A DNA stretch of 64,000 nucleotides. Origin: Onchocerca lupi. Lineage: Eukaryota > Nematoda > Chromadorea > Rhabditida > Onchocercidae. Below, piece by piece: positions 50,886 to 63,658 of the stretch (position 1 is its first letter; each line of letters starts with the position of its first letter). Position numbers and translations under genes: made by a program. The notes beneath the pieces were generated by a model. The model saw nothing but the letters and a program-made list of their open reading frames with translations. It searched no databases and was not told where the DNA came from. The stretch lies in NCBI GenBank assembly GCA_028564675.1, contig JAOVVO010000309.1:1-64000 (forward strand), read 5' to 3'.

Positions 50886-52691
50886 TAACACTCCTTATTA
50901 ATATTAATTATATCTTTCGGATTTTTCCGACAGGATTCACAGTATAAAATCGGTGTTAATAATGTCCATACATTTGATCGTATTTTTATGCATATTTTTT
51001 ATTCTGTGGTGGAAAAATTCGCAATAGTCTTTAATTAAGTTCGATTTGCAGCAACAATGATATCATTGATCATACAATAATCACAAACAATTTTATAGAT
51101 CAAAGCATTCTATTTATCACATCATCGGATAGCAGAAAATGACTAATTTTTCAAATTTCCGCATGTCCCATATTTCTTAATTTTTTAATATAAAATTTCA
51201 GTTCGAGAATATAATAATTATGAATACAAAATGACTAAACGATTTGATGTTAATTGTTCATACTTTTTTAAATTTAATTCCTTTGCAACAATTTGTCAGC
51301 TATTTTAAATATCTTTCTTTCGCAAATTAACAATGGAGGCGAATGCATTTGAAACTACTAATCAATATTTTAATACCTCTTGATATTTCTTATAATAGTT
51401 GTTGCAGTAATAGCAGAATAAATAAAAAATAATCATTTTTATCCTTTCACTGAAATGACAAATCATTTACTGAACCATTTATCAGATAAAAATAGGTTCA
51501 GAAATGTTTTTAAAAAAAATAAATAACTTCTAGAATCTTATGGATCGATGCTTGGAAAAGATTCATATATCGATTAATGACTAATTTTCTCATTTTCAAA
51601 CCAGTTTGACCTTAATCTTTATTTTGACCTTATTCAGTCAAGCAGACATTCATATATATATTAGAGCATTAAATTTACTTCTTATTTTTGATAGTAGATT
51701 TCACATCGTATTAATGTATTCTGCATAGCCATTCATTATTTCTATTCTTTCTTTCCTAATATAATCGTAAAAATATTTGCATTCTCAGACTAATTTGGAA
51801 TATCTAGCATTTCTTGAGTCGTATTTCTTGATTTATCCAAGATTACAATATAATGGTTGGTTATCATAATTTATCAATAAATATACTTTTTCTTGCGGAA
51901 GTTGATTTCGTCCAGCTCGAACTGATCTGTTGATCAAAATAATAAATGTTAGTCAAAGTTAAATTTCTATTATTGATTCAATCTTTTATCATAATTTTCG
52001 TATTTCTAGCAATGTATTCTACCGTTGTTATATTTCATAAAATTCCCCCATCTAATCTTTATGGGAAAGTTCCTACAGATAATAATTGCTAGTTAGCATG
52101 GTAAATGCTAATATCTTTTTCTTATAAATTGTATGCATTTAAGTTGCATGAAAACTTGTCGTGCACTATAAAGGACAAAAAAGATTGTTTAACATTTTTC
52201 ATGAGTAATGATATGATACTTTTCCATTGTCTTTCAAATTTCCATTCAATTTCATTTCTTTTTTCGTCTGTATATCTTTATTTTACCATTTTATTTTTGT
52301 GTATAATTGCTAATTTCAAAAATTTTGTTCCTCTTTCTTTCAAATTATTGCAATTTTGCAAAAAAAAAACAATCTTTTTAACTGTTATTTTAAAATCAAA
52401 ATTTCTCACTCATGTCTTATTGATAAATTAGAGACAACAAAAAAACAAACGATGGAAAATTCAAAAAGAAAGATCTTTCAGCAGTTATTTAAAACACATT
52501 TTTATTTTGAAATATTTGTTTATTTTTTGGTATTATTTGTTTTACTCAACAAAAATTTCAAACAGTTAAGAAAATTCAAATTTAAAAAATTCAAAGAAAA
52601 GATTTCGCTGAAATTTTAATCATGTATTTTAATTGAAAGAAATTTCGATTAACAAAATGAATATCACAAAAGTTCGAAATTGTTCATCATT

Positions 52692-52714
52692 CTCCTAGTC
52701 GAATCCACTAGGAG
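52692..52714 (+). other. Hairpin just upstream of tRNA-Ala
   Basis: An 8-bp perfect stem CTCCTAGT/ACTAGGAG encloses the 7-nt loop CGAATCC. The segment GTCGAATCC resembles a pol III B box / T-arm. It may be the 3' relic of another tRNA gene or a tRNA-derived element. Confidence 0.5.
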
Positions 52715-52724
52715 TTAGCAGTGT

Positions 52725-52796
52725 GGGGGCATAGCTCAGGGGTAGAGCGCTCCGTTCGCATCGGAGAGGTCTGGGGTTCGATTCCCCATGCCTCCA
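52725..52796 (+). tRNA. tRNA-Ala(CGC): tRNA-Ala (anticodon CGC)
   Basis: A 72-nt cloverleaf without intron. The acceptor stem GGGGGCA pairs with TGCCTCC and has the G3-T70 wobble pair that marks alanine tRNAs. The D arm is AGCTCAGGGGTAGAGC, the anticodon stem CTCCG/CGGAG holds loop TTCGCAT, and the T arm GGGG-TTCGATT-CCCC is canonical, with discriminator A at 52796. A and B boxes are intact, and a T4 pol III terminator lies at 52808-52811. It reads GCG codons, which should be rare in this AT-rich genome. Confidence 0.97.
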
Positions 52797-55620
52797 ATTC
52801 GTCCACCTTTTCCTTTCAAAAAAGTCATTTGTTGATTGCAGATAATCAATAGCTGTTATCAACTGCTAATTTCATTGCATATTTCTTCCACTATCATTGC
52901 GACCAAGAGATTTATACTTCTTTTTCATCGGAAGTAAAAATTGAGATTTTTTCTTCTCATACTATTACTTTAAAACATAATCGCGAGAAATTTAATTGTA
53001 ATATGGAATTGCATTTTTGATTCTGAATTAATTTAGTATGTTCTGAAAATTCAATATAACTTGATTAATTCTTATTTTTCTTTTTTTTATACATTTCATT
53101 TCTTTAAGTTTTTTTTTTTTTTCAATATATCGGAAAGTTACATCTTCTAATTTATTTTATTCCAAAACCAAAAAATAGATAAATAAAGAAAAAAAACGGA
53201 GAAATTTTAATTTGATATCGATGAATATTGAAGTGAAGAATAAAGTGGAAAAAAAAAAAGATAAAAAGGATAAATTTGACATCATTTGTAGATCAATCAA
53301 ATATTTTAATTAAAAAATTTCCAAAATATAATTTACATTTCTTAATTTTACTTAGCTTATTATTCTGTGTAATTATTCTGGCAAAATTTCATAACTGTCG
53401 CTGAAATCGCGAGGAATTGCAGAAAATGAATGATTTATTTTTTTTTTTTAATCAAATAATTGTAACTCTTGCTGAATGTGCAGAATTATTTTCTTATTCT
53501 TAGATCAAATGGCTTTGTAATCTTTGTTCTATGTTTTAGTTTAGATCACGAGCCAATAAAGCGCGCTTTCATGTGCTAACACAAGACACTTTCTTGTAGA
53601 TCAAACTCTATCAGCATTCTCCCTCTATAAATTAAAAGAGAATTTTGAGCATAGAATTAAAGGAAATGTTATCACAAGTTGGAGTGGTTGAATATGTCAG
53701 GCTTAATTTAATCCCTTTTTTTCGTTTGATTTATAACATTGTTATTAAAATTATTTTATTGATATAAATGATATTGCAATTGTTGCATCCGTTGTCGTGT
53801 TATCAAATTTTTGTTATAAAGCTTTAATTATCCAAATTTGAGGTTCATTTTTCAAAGTGATTGAGACAAAAAAATTGAACAAATCTGTGAGAACTGGAAA
53901 ACAAAATTTACTTTTACAATTTTGTCACGATCAGAAAAAAACGTCGACAAAAATAACTTCTTTGCACGATTTTGCTATATTCTGTTGATAAAATGATCAA
54001 CAATTTAGTAATATAAGCAATGTTTATTATTTATTGATAATTTTCTTATTTTATTTTGATAGGATTAATTTCCGCTAATGATTTTCCTTCTATTTTGTTT
54101 TCTAAATAAAAAGAAAATATATGACTTTCTTCCAAAATTTAATGTTACTTTATTGATTTCACTAATTGCAGTATTATTTTTCAATGAATATTATTTTCGA
54201 ATGAGTAAATTTCTATATTTTTTATAATTAAATGATTAATGTAAACCCAAAATTAACGATAGCAATAACGGTGAGAATATTTATAAATCATTATATATTT
54301 TTTGAATTATTTTAGTCTAATTTAACTTATAGATTATTATTTTATACATAAATATGCGTAAAATTGAAAACATAGTAAAATATTTTCTAATAATTTTCAT
54401 TGATTGTCTCGTTATCATTGTAGGAATGGAAATAATTTAGAAGATACAATTTTTCAGGTACTAAAGAACTTAAAAAAAAAGACATAAATGAAATTCATAT
54501 GAAATTTTCATTCATAAAATTCAATTCATTCATACAGAAAATTCATCAACGAAATTTATTCAAATTAATCTAATCATACTAAATTTCTAAAACATATTAA
54601 ATTGGTTCGAAATGAAGCTACAACTCCACATTACAATTAAATCTCTTGGCATTATGTTTCAAAGTAATAGCATGAATAAGAATTCTAACTTCTAACTTCG
54701 ATAGAAAGTTGAATATGAAATGCAAATTATATTTTTGAGTATGGACGAAACAATGGAGATTTCATAGCGACCATATACATAAAGCCGTGGTCGCATAAAA
54801 TAGAAATCTGATGACTAATGCACTGTGTTTCATGATGCTATTGATGGTATTTCGAATTCCGTCATTTCTGGGAATTAATTGATTCGGAAGTGAATTACCG
54901 GTTATTTTTAGGAATGGATTCTGGTGTAATTGTGGATGAACGGATCGATTCGAACGTTTTGGCCGTATGTTGATTGTCTTTTTTATCCTTATTGTATGGA
55001 ATTCAAGTACCATTCCTTTTTGGAATGAATTTACGTTTACAACATATTTATTATTTTTTTCAGTTCCATCTCGTGTAATAATGATTATATTATATTGTTA
55101 AGCATCGTTTCCTCTAGTAATAAGTATATATTTATATTGTTACGTGCTAAGTCATTCGAAACCTTATTAATTTATGGCTGTGATTCCATTAATTTGGTTC
55201 TATAATTCCGTTAATTTGGCTCTTTATAATTTCATTACTTTAACTAATCTAATTTAATTCTATTACCGCTGAATATGTATAACATATTAATTGGCGGTGG
55301 TGATAATGGCTGTGGTTTTTCTTTTCGTACTTTCATGATGACTTTTATGCATAGTTGTCAAAACAAATATTTTGTTCCCTTTTATGATCTAATGCTCTGC
55401 CTTAATCATATTTTCTCCCATGGGCTTGACATATTTCGTTATAATCATAATTTTGTTCTTAGATGCTTTGACAAGAACTGAATGGATAGGGATTGTACTG
55501 CTTCTCTGTTAATATTTTAGTCAACTTAAAGCACATTAAATGAGGGCGTTTTAGTTAAGTCAAAACACTTGAATGAGAAATATCATGTTGAGATTTGTTT
55601 GGAAGTAATAGAAGACAGGA
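52797..55620. other. Intergenic region between tRNA-Ala and fis-1
   Basis: Mostly featureless AT-rich DNA. A minus-strand open frame at 54762-55013 (extendable to about 55108 without a stop) ends in a hydrophobic segment and is noted as a weak gene candidate. A short segment, AATGGAAATAATTTAG... (about 54424-54457), ends in a donor and could be an upstream exon of fis-1, but its phase cannot be resolved. Confidence 0.45.
52808..52811 (+). terminator. Pol III T-run terminator of tRNA-Ala
   Basis: TTTT occurs 12 nt after the tRNA discriminator base, the usual distance and form for RNA polymerase III termination. Confidence 0.8.
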
Positions 55621-56706
55621 ATGTCTATTGATTATGAGATGTTTTTGTTTCAGAACTTAGAAAGAACATATAAAGAACAAGTAGCACGTGGTAATCCAAG
55701 TGCGGTCGCGATATATTCCTATGCTCATGGGCTGATCAAATCGAACAACAGTGATGTGCGTAAGGGAATTCAGTTATTAGAAGGTTATTGGATTACTGAC
55801 ATTTTACTATTTTGTCATCGTTTTTTTTTCTTTCTTTCTTTTTCCTCATGAAAAATTAGTTAACTTGAGCATATGTTGCAATGCATTATTGGTAACAAAT
55901 TAAGATACATTTTCATGAAGATATACCGCGGTATGTTTTAAAGTATCATGTTCATATATGGAATACTTCAGTAGTAGTTAGGTAAGGTTAAGTGATCTAA
56001 TCATATCAGTGAATATCATACCTATGCTCAATATGTAGTTGTATCTTAATAGCAGTAAAATTATTACAGTGTTGCTGAACGACTCTGACTTAATGTTATT
56101 CTATTTTATTTTTCGAATTAATACAACCGTGTTTTCACAAGTGCACAATTTGTTACGAGGATTTTTCTTTGTTATCTGCTGAGAATTAAATCATATTCTT
56201 ATTAGGTTTTTATATGTTTCAGACTTATTGCGACAAGAAGTTGAGGATATATCAAAGCGTGATTATGTATATTATCTTGCAATAGCGCATACTCGCTTGA
56301 AGGTAAAATTTTCTGCTATAGAGATCTTTCCAGAATTATTGATTTCATTGTGAAAAATGTAAAATTTCAGGAGTACGATCGAGCTCTTGCATATATTGAT
56401 GTTTTACTCAGTGCAGAGTCGAATAATCGTCAAGCATTAGATTTAAAAGATGTAATTAAGTCTAGAATGAAAAAAGGTATATTGATTTCATTTTTTTTCC
56501 TTTTTTTTCTTTTTTTTTTTTTTTTTTGTTATGGAATACAGATCCATTGCAACAATAGAAATGATATTGATGAAATGTCATTCCTATTCTTGCAAATGCA
56601 AGCTAAGATTTGTTTAGATGGAATCATTGGCATGGCAATATTGGGTGGAGGAATTGCTGTAATTGGCGGTTTAGCGCTTGCCGCGCTTGCTGCCTCGAAA
56701 AGGTGA
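55621..56706 (+). CDS. fis-1: Mitochondrial fission 1 protein (Fis1)
   Basis: Four exons: 55621 (or 55654)-55783, 56223-56302, 56371-56476, 56618-56706. They encode 145 residues if translation starts at ATG 55621. Fis1 is a tail-anchored outer-membrane protein of mitochondria and peroxisomes, with a TPR-like helical bundle facing the cytosol that recruits fission and mitophagy factors. Clear family matches are NSDVRKGIQLLE, RDYVYYLAIAHTRLKEYDRAL, NNRQALDLKDVIKSRMKK and DGIIGMAILGGGIAV followed by a Gly/Ala/Leu-rich membrane anchor ending ASKR. Human Fis1 has 152 residues with about 17 before the helix equivalent to NLERTYKEQ. Here a good acceptor (TTTGTTTCAG) directly precedes AAC of that helix, so either the in-frame ATG at 55621 is used (11-residue N-arm) or a small upstream exon supplies the start. 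Confidence 0.92.
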
Positions 56707-58763
56707 TCCTTTGTATATTTATCTACATATTTTATTTTAAATATCTATAAAATGATGCGGAAAAAGCAGAACAGTGGCAAGAAAGGGTTAGCGTCATCAC
56801 TGAATAGAATAAAAAGAATGCAGTGATTTTGTTCAAATGTTCATTCGCAAGTTAATTATGTTTTAAAGAGTCCAAATTCTGATTAGTTTTCAGAAGTTCT
56901 CAGTCATAATCGCTGGTATATTATATTAATCACTATTGCTTATTTCTTGGTCGCTATATAATCTTTTCAAGTATCTTTAGGATTATTTTGTGTATTATTT
57001 TGTCAAATTAGAGACTCCATTTTTTGAATATATTGAAATTTGAGTGCTTGCTTACGGTCGGATAAGATCCTGACCGTAAAAGCAAATTTTTAAAAGAAAA
57101 AATGATAGATTAAATAGTATTTTGTTGTATATTTTTGTACATTATCTATTTAGAACTGATCAACAATCAAGATTATGTTCTGTTTCCTTATGTAATAACA
57201 GATCTGTCAGTAATTTTTTCATCCACTCATTTAATGTTCGAATTAATGCATCTTTGAATGTTGCATTTTTCCAGATTTAGATATGAAAAAAATAGGTGAT
57301 TGTGATAAAGTTGATTTTAGTGAAGTCGCATTGATGACAGTTGTTGTTGTTTAGGTAAAATGTGATGTAGAATTACGATATGCTTAATTTTCAATGTTCT
57401 ATAGTTATTGTCATTTCACTTCCTGTGCTTATTTGTGTTTGTTCTAGTGAATGGCATAATTCCTGTAAGTTATTTTCTCATGTCATCAATAATAAATAGA
57501 TTCTTTAATAGACTATCTATCATTCATTTATAGTTGGCAGAGAAATGATTGAATGATGTCTGAAATAGTTGGTGGTGAAATTTTTTAGAATTCAGAAAAA
57601 CTATACCATAAATAAAAGTAAAATATTCAGACAATAGTCGGCGAAAAAACTGAAATGAAGCATTCAAACTAAATAACTGGGAAATAAGTTGTTCAATCCA
57701 ATAAAAGGGTCGAGAAGCATTTTATTGCTATTTGTATCAAAGAATGAACATTTCGAAGTTTTCAGAATTATGAAGTGCTGACTAATTTGCTTTTTAATCT
57801 CTATATTAGGTATGGATAATTGCTGTAAAATCAACAATTTTTTAAAAACTCAAGACATTAAATGTACTTAACATAACCCAAACTTTGGAGCAAAATTATT
57901 TTCTGCAAAACATAGTACGCAAAATAAACAATACAGATAATAAAAATTTTAATTAAACTGCTATTGGCTATAATACAAAAAATGATAAGCATTAAATAAG
58001 GACTAAATTCAAAATATTAGGTCCACATTCATTAATGAGAGAATACATATAATATGAAATGTAATCAGATAAGTTACGAAAGAAGATTCAACTTGAAATT
58101 GAACCGTAGAGCAAGTTTTTTTTTTTTTTTTTTTTTTGTAGCATTATTTAATAAATAATTGTAAATGACAAGATGTCAACTAATTGTAAAATTCAGCCTT
58201 CTCGATGATACAACTAGAACTAGTGAATGTTGTGCTAAGGAAAGTTTCGGTTCATGTTTTATAATAAATTCTCGTCTATAATTCTATATTTTTTCCCTCA
58301 TCGATTCAGAAAATTGCAAAATTTTCGAATTCTCAAATATATTAGTTGTATTTTATTTCAACTTTTCAATTATTTTAATGAATAATTTCAAATAATAAGA
58401 TGTCAGTTCATTCTAAAATCGGGGATTTGAAAGGAAGAATGGCAAATTTTTAGGAATAAACAACATATTGCTTTTTTTTTTTTTTTTTTAAATCGCTTTT
58501 ATAATTTTTTTTATTTGATGTTGATGTACTTTTCTTTTTTTTTCATAATATTTTTGAGGACAATTTTTCCCTTTTGCTGTTTTGTTTAAATCAGTTACTT
58601 ATGAATGTAAAATTTATGTAAATCTTTGGTATTAGATCGTAGTGCATTTTTTGTTGTCTCATTTCAATTTTATGCAAAATTTTTAATTGACAATTTATTT
58701 TCATTATCGAAATACTATATTTCAATTTTTATTCTACAAAGATTTCATTGATATTTTTCATGA
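56707..58763. other. Convergent intergenic spacer
   Basis: It lies between fis-1 (+) and the tetraspan gene (-). A GC-rich imperfect hairpin at 57048-57085 is the only structured element. The rest is AT-rich with T runs (58116-58138, 58471-58489). Confidence 0.5.
57048..57085. other. GC-rich imperfect hairpin
   Basis: TTGCTT-ACGGTC-GGAT pairs with ATCC-(T)-GACCGT-(AA)-AAGCAA around a 3-nt loop: 16 pairs with two bulges. It stands out from AT-rich surroundings and lies about 340 bp after the fis-1 stop. No known RNA family is recognised. Confidence 0.5.
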
Positions 58764-60132
58764 TCATGATTTTACCTCTTCATTTTCATTTTGTAAAGTA
58801 AAATTTGGATTCGAGAAGGTGGTTGATGATGTTGAATTGATCGAAGTGCATGTTACAGGTATTGTTGTTTTTGGTACATTACTTGAATCGATTGGTGAAG
58901 TTATAGTAACACCGGTAGTTGGACCATTATTCTGTATGTAAAAACAATATTATTGAAATTAACTCTAAAATCATTTACATGTAAGTATGAAACTTTTTTG
59001 AACTTAAAAAAAAAAAAAAAAAGAAATTACTTTCGAGCAATTCCCGGATTTTTATCCTATCTTTTACGGTCTTGTAGTTCAAGTTTATTTATTTCATTTC
59101 AGGCTATTATTTTTTTTTTTTTTTTTTTTTTTTTTTGTTGCTACGATAATCAATTTCTACAATTTACGATTTCTATGATAATTTACTGCATTAAAACTTT
59201 TCTTTTTTTTTTGCAAATAAATCTATTGTTATAAATGAAATGAGTTTGCTTTTTTTGTATTCTATGCGTTATCATAAGTTCTTAATCATTAAAACTTGCC
59301 TGAATGATAACGATGGGAAAAGTTGATTCAGCTTTTTTTTGATCAGTAAAATAGACATAGCAAGCGAATAATACACGAATCACCCATATTAACATCAATG
59401 CAAAAGTAAGCGGTGATATAGCATAAATTAAAGCATTTAATCGTGTAGCTGAAATAATAAAAGCTTTGAAAAAAAAAAAAAAAAAACGGAAAATTTCAAG
59501 AAAAATCAAGAAAGATGATAAGCAAAAATCAAAAAAAAGTTTCAAGAAAAATTTTAAATTTTAAAAATTATTGAAATTTTTTTCTTGTTTTTTTTTTTTT
59601 TATAATAGTTGTAAATATCTATAATATCATTAAAATGTTACATATTGGGTTTTTTTTTTATATCTTATCTTTTTTTATGACCCAAAAAAAAAATAATCAT
59701 TGAATTTTTTAACTTGAGCATTTGCACCAACTTTTTTTTTTAAAAAATATTTGCTTAAATGTGTATATTATAGCAGAGAATTTATTGTTTTCTTCATTGA
59801 ATGAATGAAAAAAATTTATCAATTTTGATAATCTTTCCATAATTTTGTTATTATTACTAAATATTGACCAATTTTATCATAGAATTTTAATTATATGCAA
59901 TTTTCAAACTTAACTATTTTTTTCTTTTTTTTTTAAATCTCTAACTTCATCACTCAATTGATTGTACACTTATTTTTAATTAAATTTCAAAAATAATTGT
60001 ATAATTAAATGAGAAATGAAATTTTGTCATTAGAATAAATTGAATAATCAATTTGAAAAAACCATTCAAATCAATTAGCGCTACAATGAATGGATGAAAA
60101 AAGTTCACAAAATCTCTACAATTCTCTTTTCT

Positions 60133-60164
<32 letters not shown>

Positions 60165-61529
60165 GAAAAATCGGAAATGCTTTTTTTATTTTAGAAGAAA
60201 TTATCTGATTATATAATTAATTAAAGATTTAACTAAACTAATCAGAGCAAAAATGATCCTAAAAATTAACAGATAAAATATTATTCATATCTTAGCAGAA
60301 AATCGAAATATAAATAATTAAATTTTAAAAATATGAATCTTACTGGATGCTTTTGTCGGTGGATAAGTATGAAAGCTGGGCGCCCAAGAATTTTTAGGCC
60401 AAATTATAGTTAAAACGCTTACGCAGAATAGAATCATCGAAGCTACCAGAGTAAATAGCTGAAAATGAAATAAATTCATCTAAATTTTGAAATATTTCAC
60501 AAATTTGATGAAATTACAAATGTCATTTTCCACAGTAAGCAAAAATCATAAATGATAAGAATAAGAATATCAATTTTAATTATCTTATAATCAAGTATAA
60601 TCAAAGCTTATCATTACTAAATTATTGAAAATGATTAAATCGTCTTGTTTATGCAAATATTGATAAAAATTGAAATGATAGAAATGAAATTAGGAAATTA
60701 AAATTAATTATAAAACCTGAAGGAAAAGATATGGTAATAAGAAAGACGGTGATTTGAAGCAATAAGCAATGATTAAAGAAATTCCAAATAAGGCATTACA
60801 AATTTCGGCAATGATTTCTATCCATCCTATAATAATTATTATTCGAATTTGAATAATTATTTGAAAAATATTATAAAAAATTAAATTAATAAATAGTAAT
60901 AGGTAAATGTATCGAAAAATACAAAAATAGCAATAGCCAATGAAACATTTAATCAAGGAATTAGTATTAGTTCATTAGTCTTCACCATAAATAATTATCA
61001 TAACTTCATTAGTTTTTACCATAAATAATTATTATAATTCTTATTTAATTATCATTTTAAATTATATATAGTAATATAATAAACAATTATAGACAATGCT
61101 AAATGAATAATTTTTAAATAATAAATAATTTTTACAAGCTTTTTAAATAATGATAAAGAGTAATGAAATTTTAATTTAGTTGAAATTTTATTAATCACTG
61201 AAAATGAAAAAATAGAAAAAAAAAAAAAAAAAATTACCGAATGCAATTCCATGACTAAAAATTAAATCGATCCATCGAAATATATCCCATGCAAATGTTA
61301 CAATTATAATAAGTTGTAAAGCAGTCTGTAATAAATAATTATTTCTTCGAACTCAATTTAAAAAAAAAAAGCGTAAATTGAATGAAATTAAATTCAAAAT
61401 GAAATTGATTGAATTTATTATAATTGAAATAATGCATACTTGAACATGTACTCGTCCAAAACAAGTATAATATTGAGGATTTGTATGATTTCGAGATGGT
61501 AAATGTGATCTTAAGCAATCGAATGACAT
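58764..61529 (-). CDS. Nematode tetraspan membrane protein of unknown function, two alternative C-termini
   Basis: Exons 61529-61440, 61325-61238, 60826-60717, 60458-60344 and 59448-59282 encode 189 residues ending QASFND (stop 59282-59284). Within the last exon, CAG|GCAAGT (59300/59299) is a strong GC-type donor in phase 0. It would join an open acceptor-flanked exon (58931-58764) and give a 239-residue form with a Ser/Thr-rich tail of 55 residues ending EEVKS. There are four membrane segments: about 31-57, 61-82, 97-117 and 140-166. The N-terminal 30 residues are cytosolic, with YYTCFGRVHVQ just before TM1, an arrangement seen in several nematode four-TM families of unknown function (DUF7027-like; from memory, untested). 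It lacks the W-GLW-C-C loop signature of the Clc-like genes, and the exon phases differ (0, 1, 0, 1). The tail would carry NST and NFT sites, but by this topology it is cytosolic. Confidence 0.75.
60971..61038 (+). repeat. Two-copy tandem duplication (34 bp)
   Basis: TTCATTAG...ACCATAAATAATTAT is repeated head to tail with a few substitutions, in intron 2 of the four-TM gene. Confidence 0.8.
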
Positions 61530-61830
61530 TTTTTTTTTTTATCCGAAATTGTCGAATTGCTATGAATTTTGAAAATTTGCTTCTAATTAATTTTAATTTT
61601 TATATTTCAAAAAGCAAATGTTTGAATATAACCAGCATTTTAAATTGATTTTTATAGTACATGTAATGAAATCTGAAAATTACAAACATCGTTTAAAATA
61701 TATTAGTAATTAATTTGCATCATATATTTTTTCAAGCATATTTCAACGATTTGAAATTTTCTATATTGCAATGAAAACGAAAAATTATCAAACGAGCAAA
61801 AAAAAAAAGACCTTAAAACTTAAAAAAAAA

Positions 61831-61899
61831 ACTTAGTAAATGTAGTACTGAATATCAAATATACTTGAAAACTTAGTAAATGTAGTACAGAATATCAAA
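61831..61899 (+). repeat. Two-copy direct repeat (29 bp, period 40)
   Basis: ACTTAGTAAATGTAGTAC...GAATATCAAA occurs at 61831-61859 and 61871-61899 with a single T/A difference. Confidence 0.85.
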
Positions 61900-63609
61900 G
61901 AATAAAATTAAGCAATGATAAAAAAGATGAAAAAAAAGATGTTCCAAAAAACCAAAAATTTATATCAATTTGAGATATCATATTCAAATTCTATAAAATG
62001 AATTAAAATTTGACTTCTGCTCTTTTCCATGCTTATTTTTAATTCTTAATTCATTGATTAATAAAGCATAATAATATATGAATATCAATTTCCTCTTTAC
62101 TTATTATCTTTGAATATCATAGATTTTAATTTTTTCATTTTTTTCATTTTTTTTCTTTTTAATTTAAAACTTTTCTTTTTATTGTGCAAATTATTTAGAA
62201 TAACTTTTATCATTTTAACTAAATTAAAACTAAATTTTTCTATCGAAAATATATTCATATGCAGCATTTCTTTCGATATTAATTTTTGTTATTTCAAAAA
62301 ATAATAATTACCGGATTTTTATTCGTAATATTCCTATTAACTGTAGTGTTATATAATGAAGAAGGATGAAAAGAAGCAAAAGAAATTTAAAATATTTGTA
62401 AAGTTCTCTTCATTTTCCTTTGTTTATGTAATTGAAAATATAGACAAGTTCATCAATAATAAGTAAAAAATAAAAAAAAAAGCAAAAAGGAAAAATCACT
62501 TTTTTCCTTTTTTTTTCTTTCCTTAGTAGAGAAGAATTTTATTTTTCATTTCTTTCTTTTTTTTTTTCTTTTAAATTCAATTTCTCCGATGCACTTTCTT
62601 GTTTAATTAGTATAAAGATAGTTGTAATTTCTTGAGAAAATTTATTTTCCTTTGAAATTTTATTCAAAAGTTTTTATCTTTTCATTCGAATCGCTTATTT
62701 TCTTTATAATTCAATTAAATTTTACCTATATATCCATTAATATCTGATAATTATTTCCATTATTTCATATTAATTATTTGTGCTTTTTTTTTTTTTTTTT
62801 TTTTGAATATTAATTACACTAATCGTGATATTGGAAATATATTAAATAATATGCATGGTATAACTTCCAATAATAATCTTTGCTCGAAACAGTAAAACAG
62901 CAAACAACTAAAATTAATTATTTATTATAATTTTTAAATTAAATTAATTAGAAGATATTGCTTAAATAATAACATATTACTTTCTGCTTCAATAAATGAT
63001 TTTGGCAATTTCACTATAATATGAAATAAAATGAACAAATGATGATGATATTTTAATATTCGGAAAGTATTTTATCACTAAATAAGAAAAGAAAAAAAGG
63101 TCAAAGGTCTAAGAAGAGAAATGAAAAATAAGTAATTATTAATAGTGATTGGATATGGAAGTACTGAATTACTTATAATGAAAGCATAAAAAAAATTTGG
63201 TAAAAAAATGTGAAAATAAATATAAGTATTGATAATAAATATTTTTTTTAACTCTTCTTATTTAATTCTAAATCAAAAATAAAATTTTGAGACTTTTTTG
63301 ATTATTCATATAATTGATATCGAATAATATCATTATAATTTCATAATAATTGTACTGTTATTATTAATTAAATAAACAAAAATGTGACAAATCTTTATTT
63401 TAAGTTTGGCACTTCAATACTGAAAAATTGGAACTATTATATGGAAAATTGAATACTTATTTAACAGATATGATAATATTTTCCTTCTTCATCTATTTTT
63501 TTTTTATTTTTTCTCTTTATGTTATCATCATTTGCTTATTTCTTCATTCATCAGCTAATTATTTTTTCTAAGCTTTTTCCATAAATCGTATGTGTTTTAG
63601 CAAAACATA

Positions 63610-63658
63610 AGATTTTTATTAAATTCTATAAAATATGTATAGAACTTAATAAAAATCT
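63610..63658. repeat. 21-bp inverted repeat, 7-nt loop
   Basis: AGATTTTTATTAA-ATTCTATA (63610-63630) pairs with 63638-63658 with one A/C mismatch around the loop AAATATG. Confidence 0.85.

Larger units (their letters stand above)
50397..52724. other. Intergenic region upstream of paralog 4
   Basis: No gene was supported. It includes Helitron-like copy D and a relatively GC-rich stretch around 50560-50880. The remainder to the tRNA is ordinary AT-rich DNA with short chance open frames. Confidence 0.55.

Noticed and set aside
58687..58941. 84-codon + strand frame (VVDDVELIEVHVTG...)
   Set aside because: It is the complement of the Ser/Thr-rich alternative exon of the minus-strand four-TM gene, which has proper splice sites.
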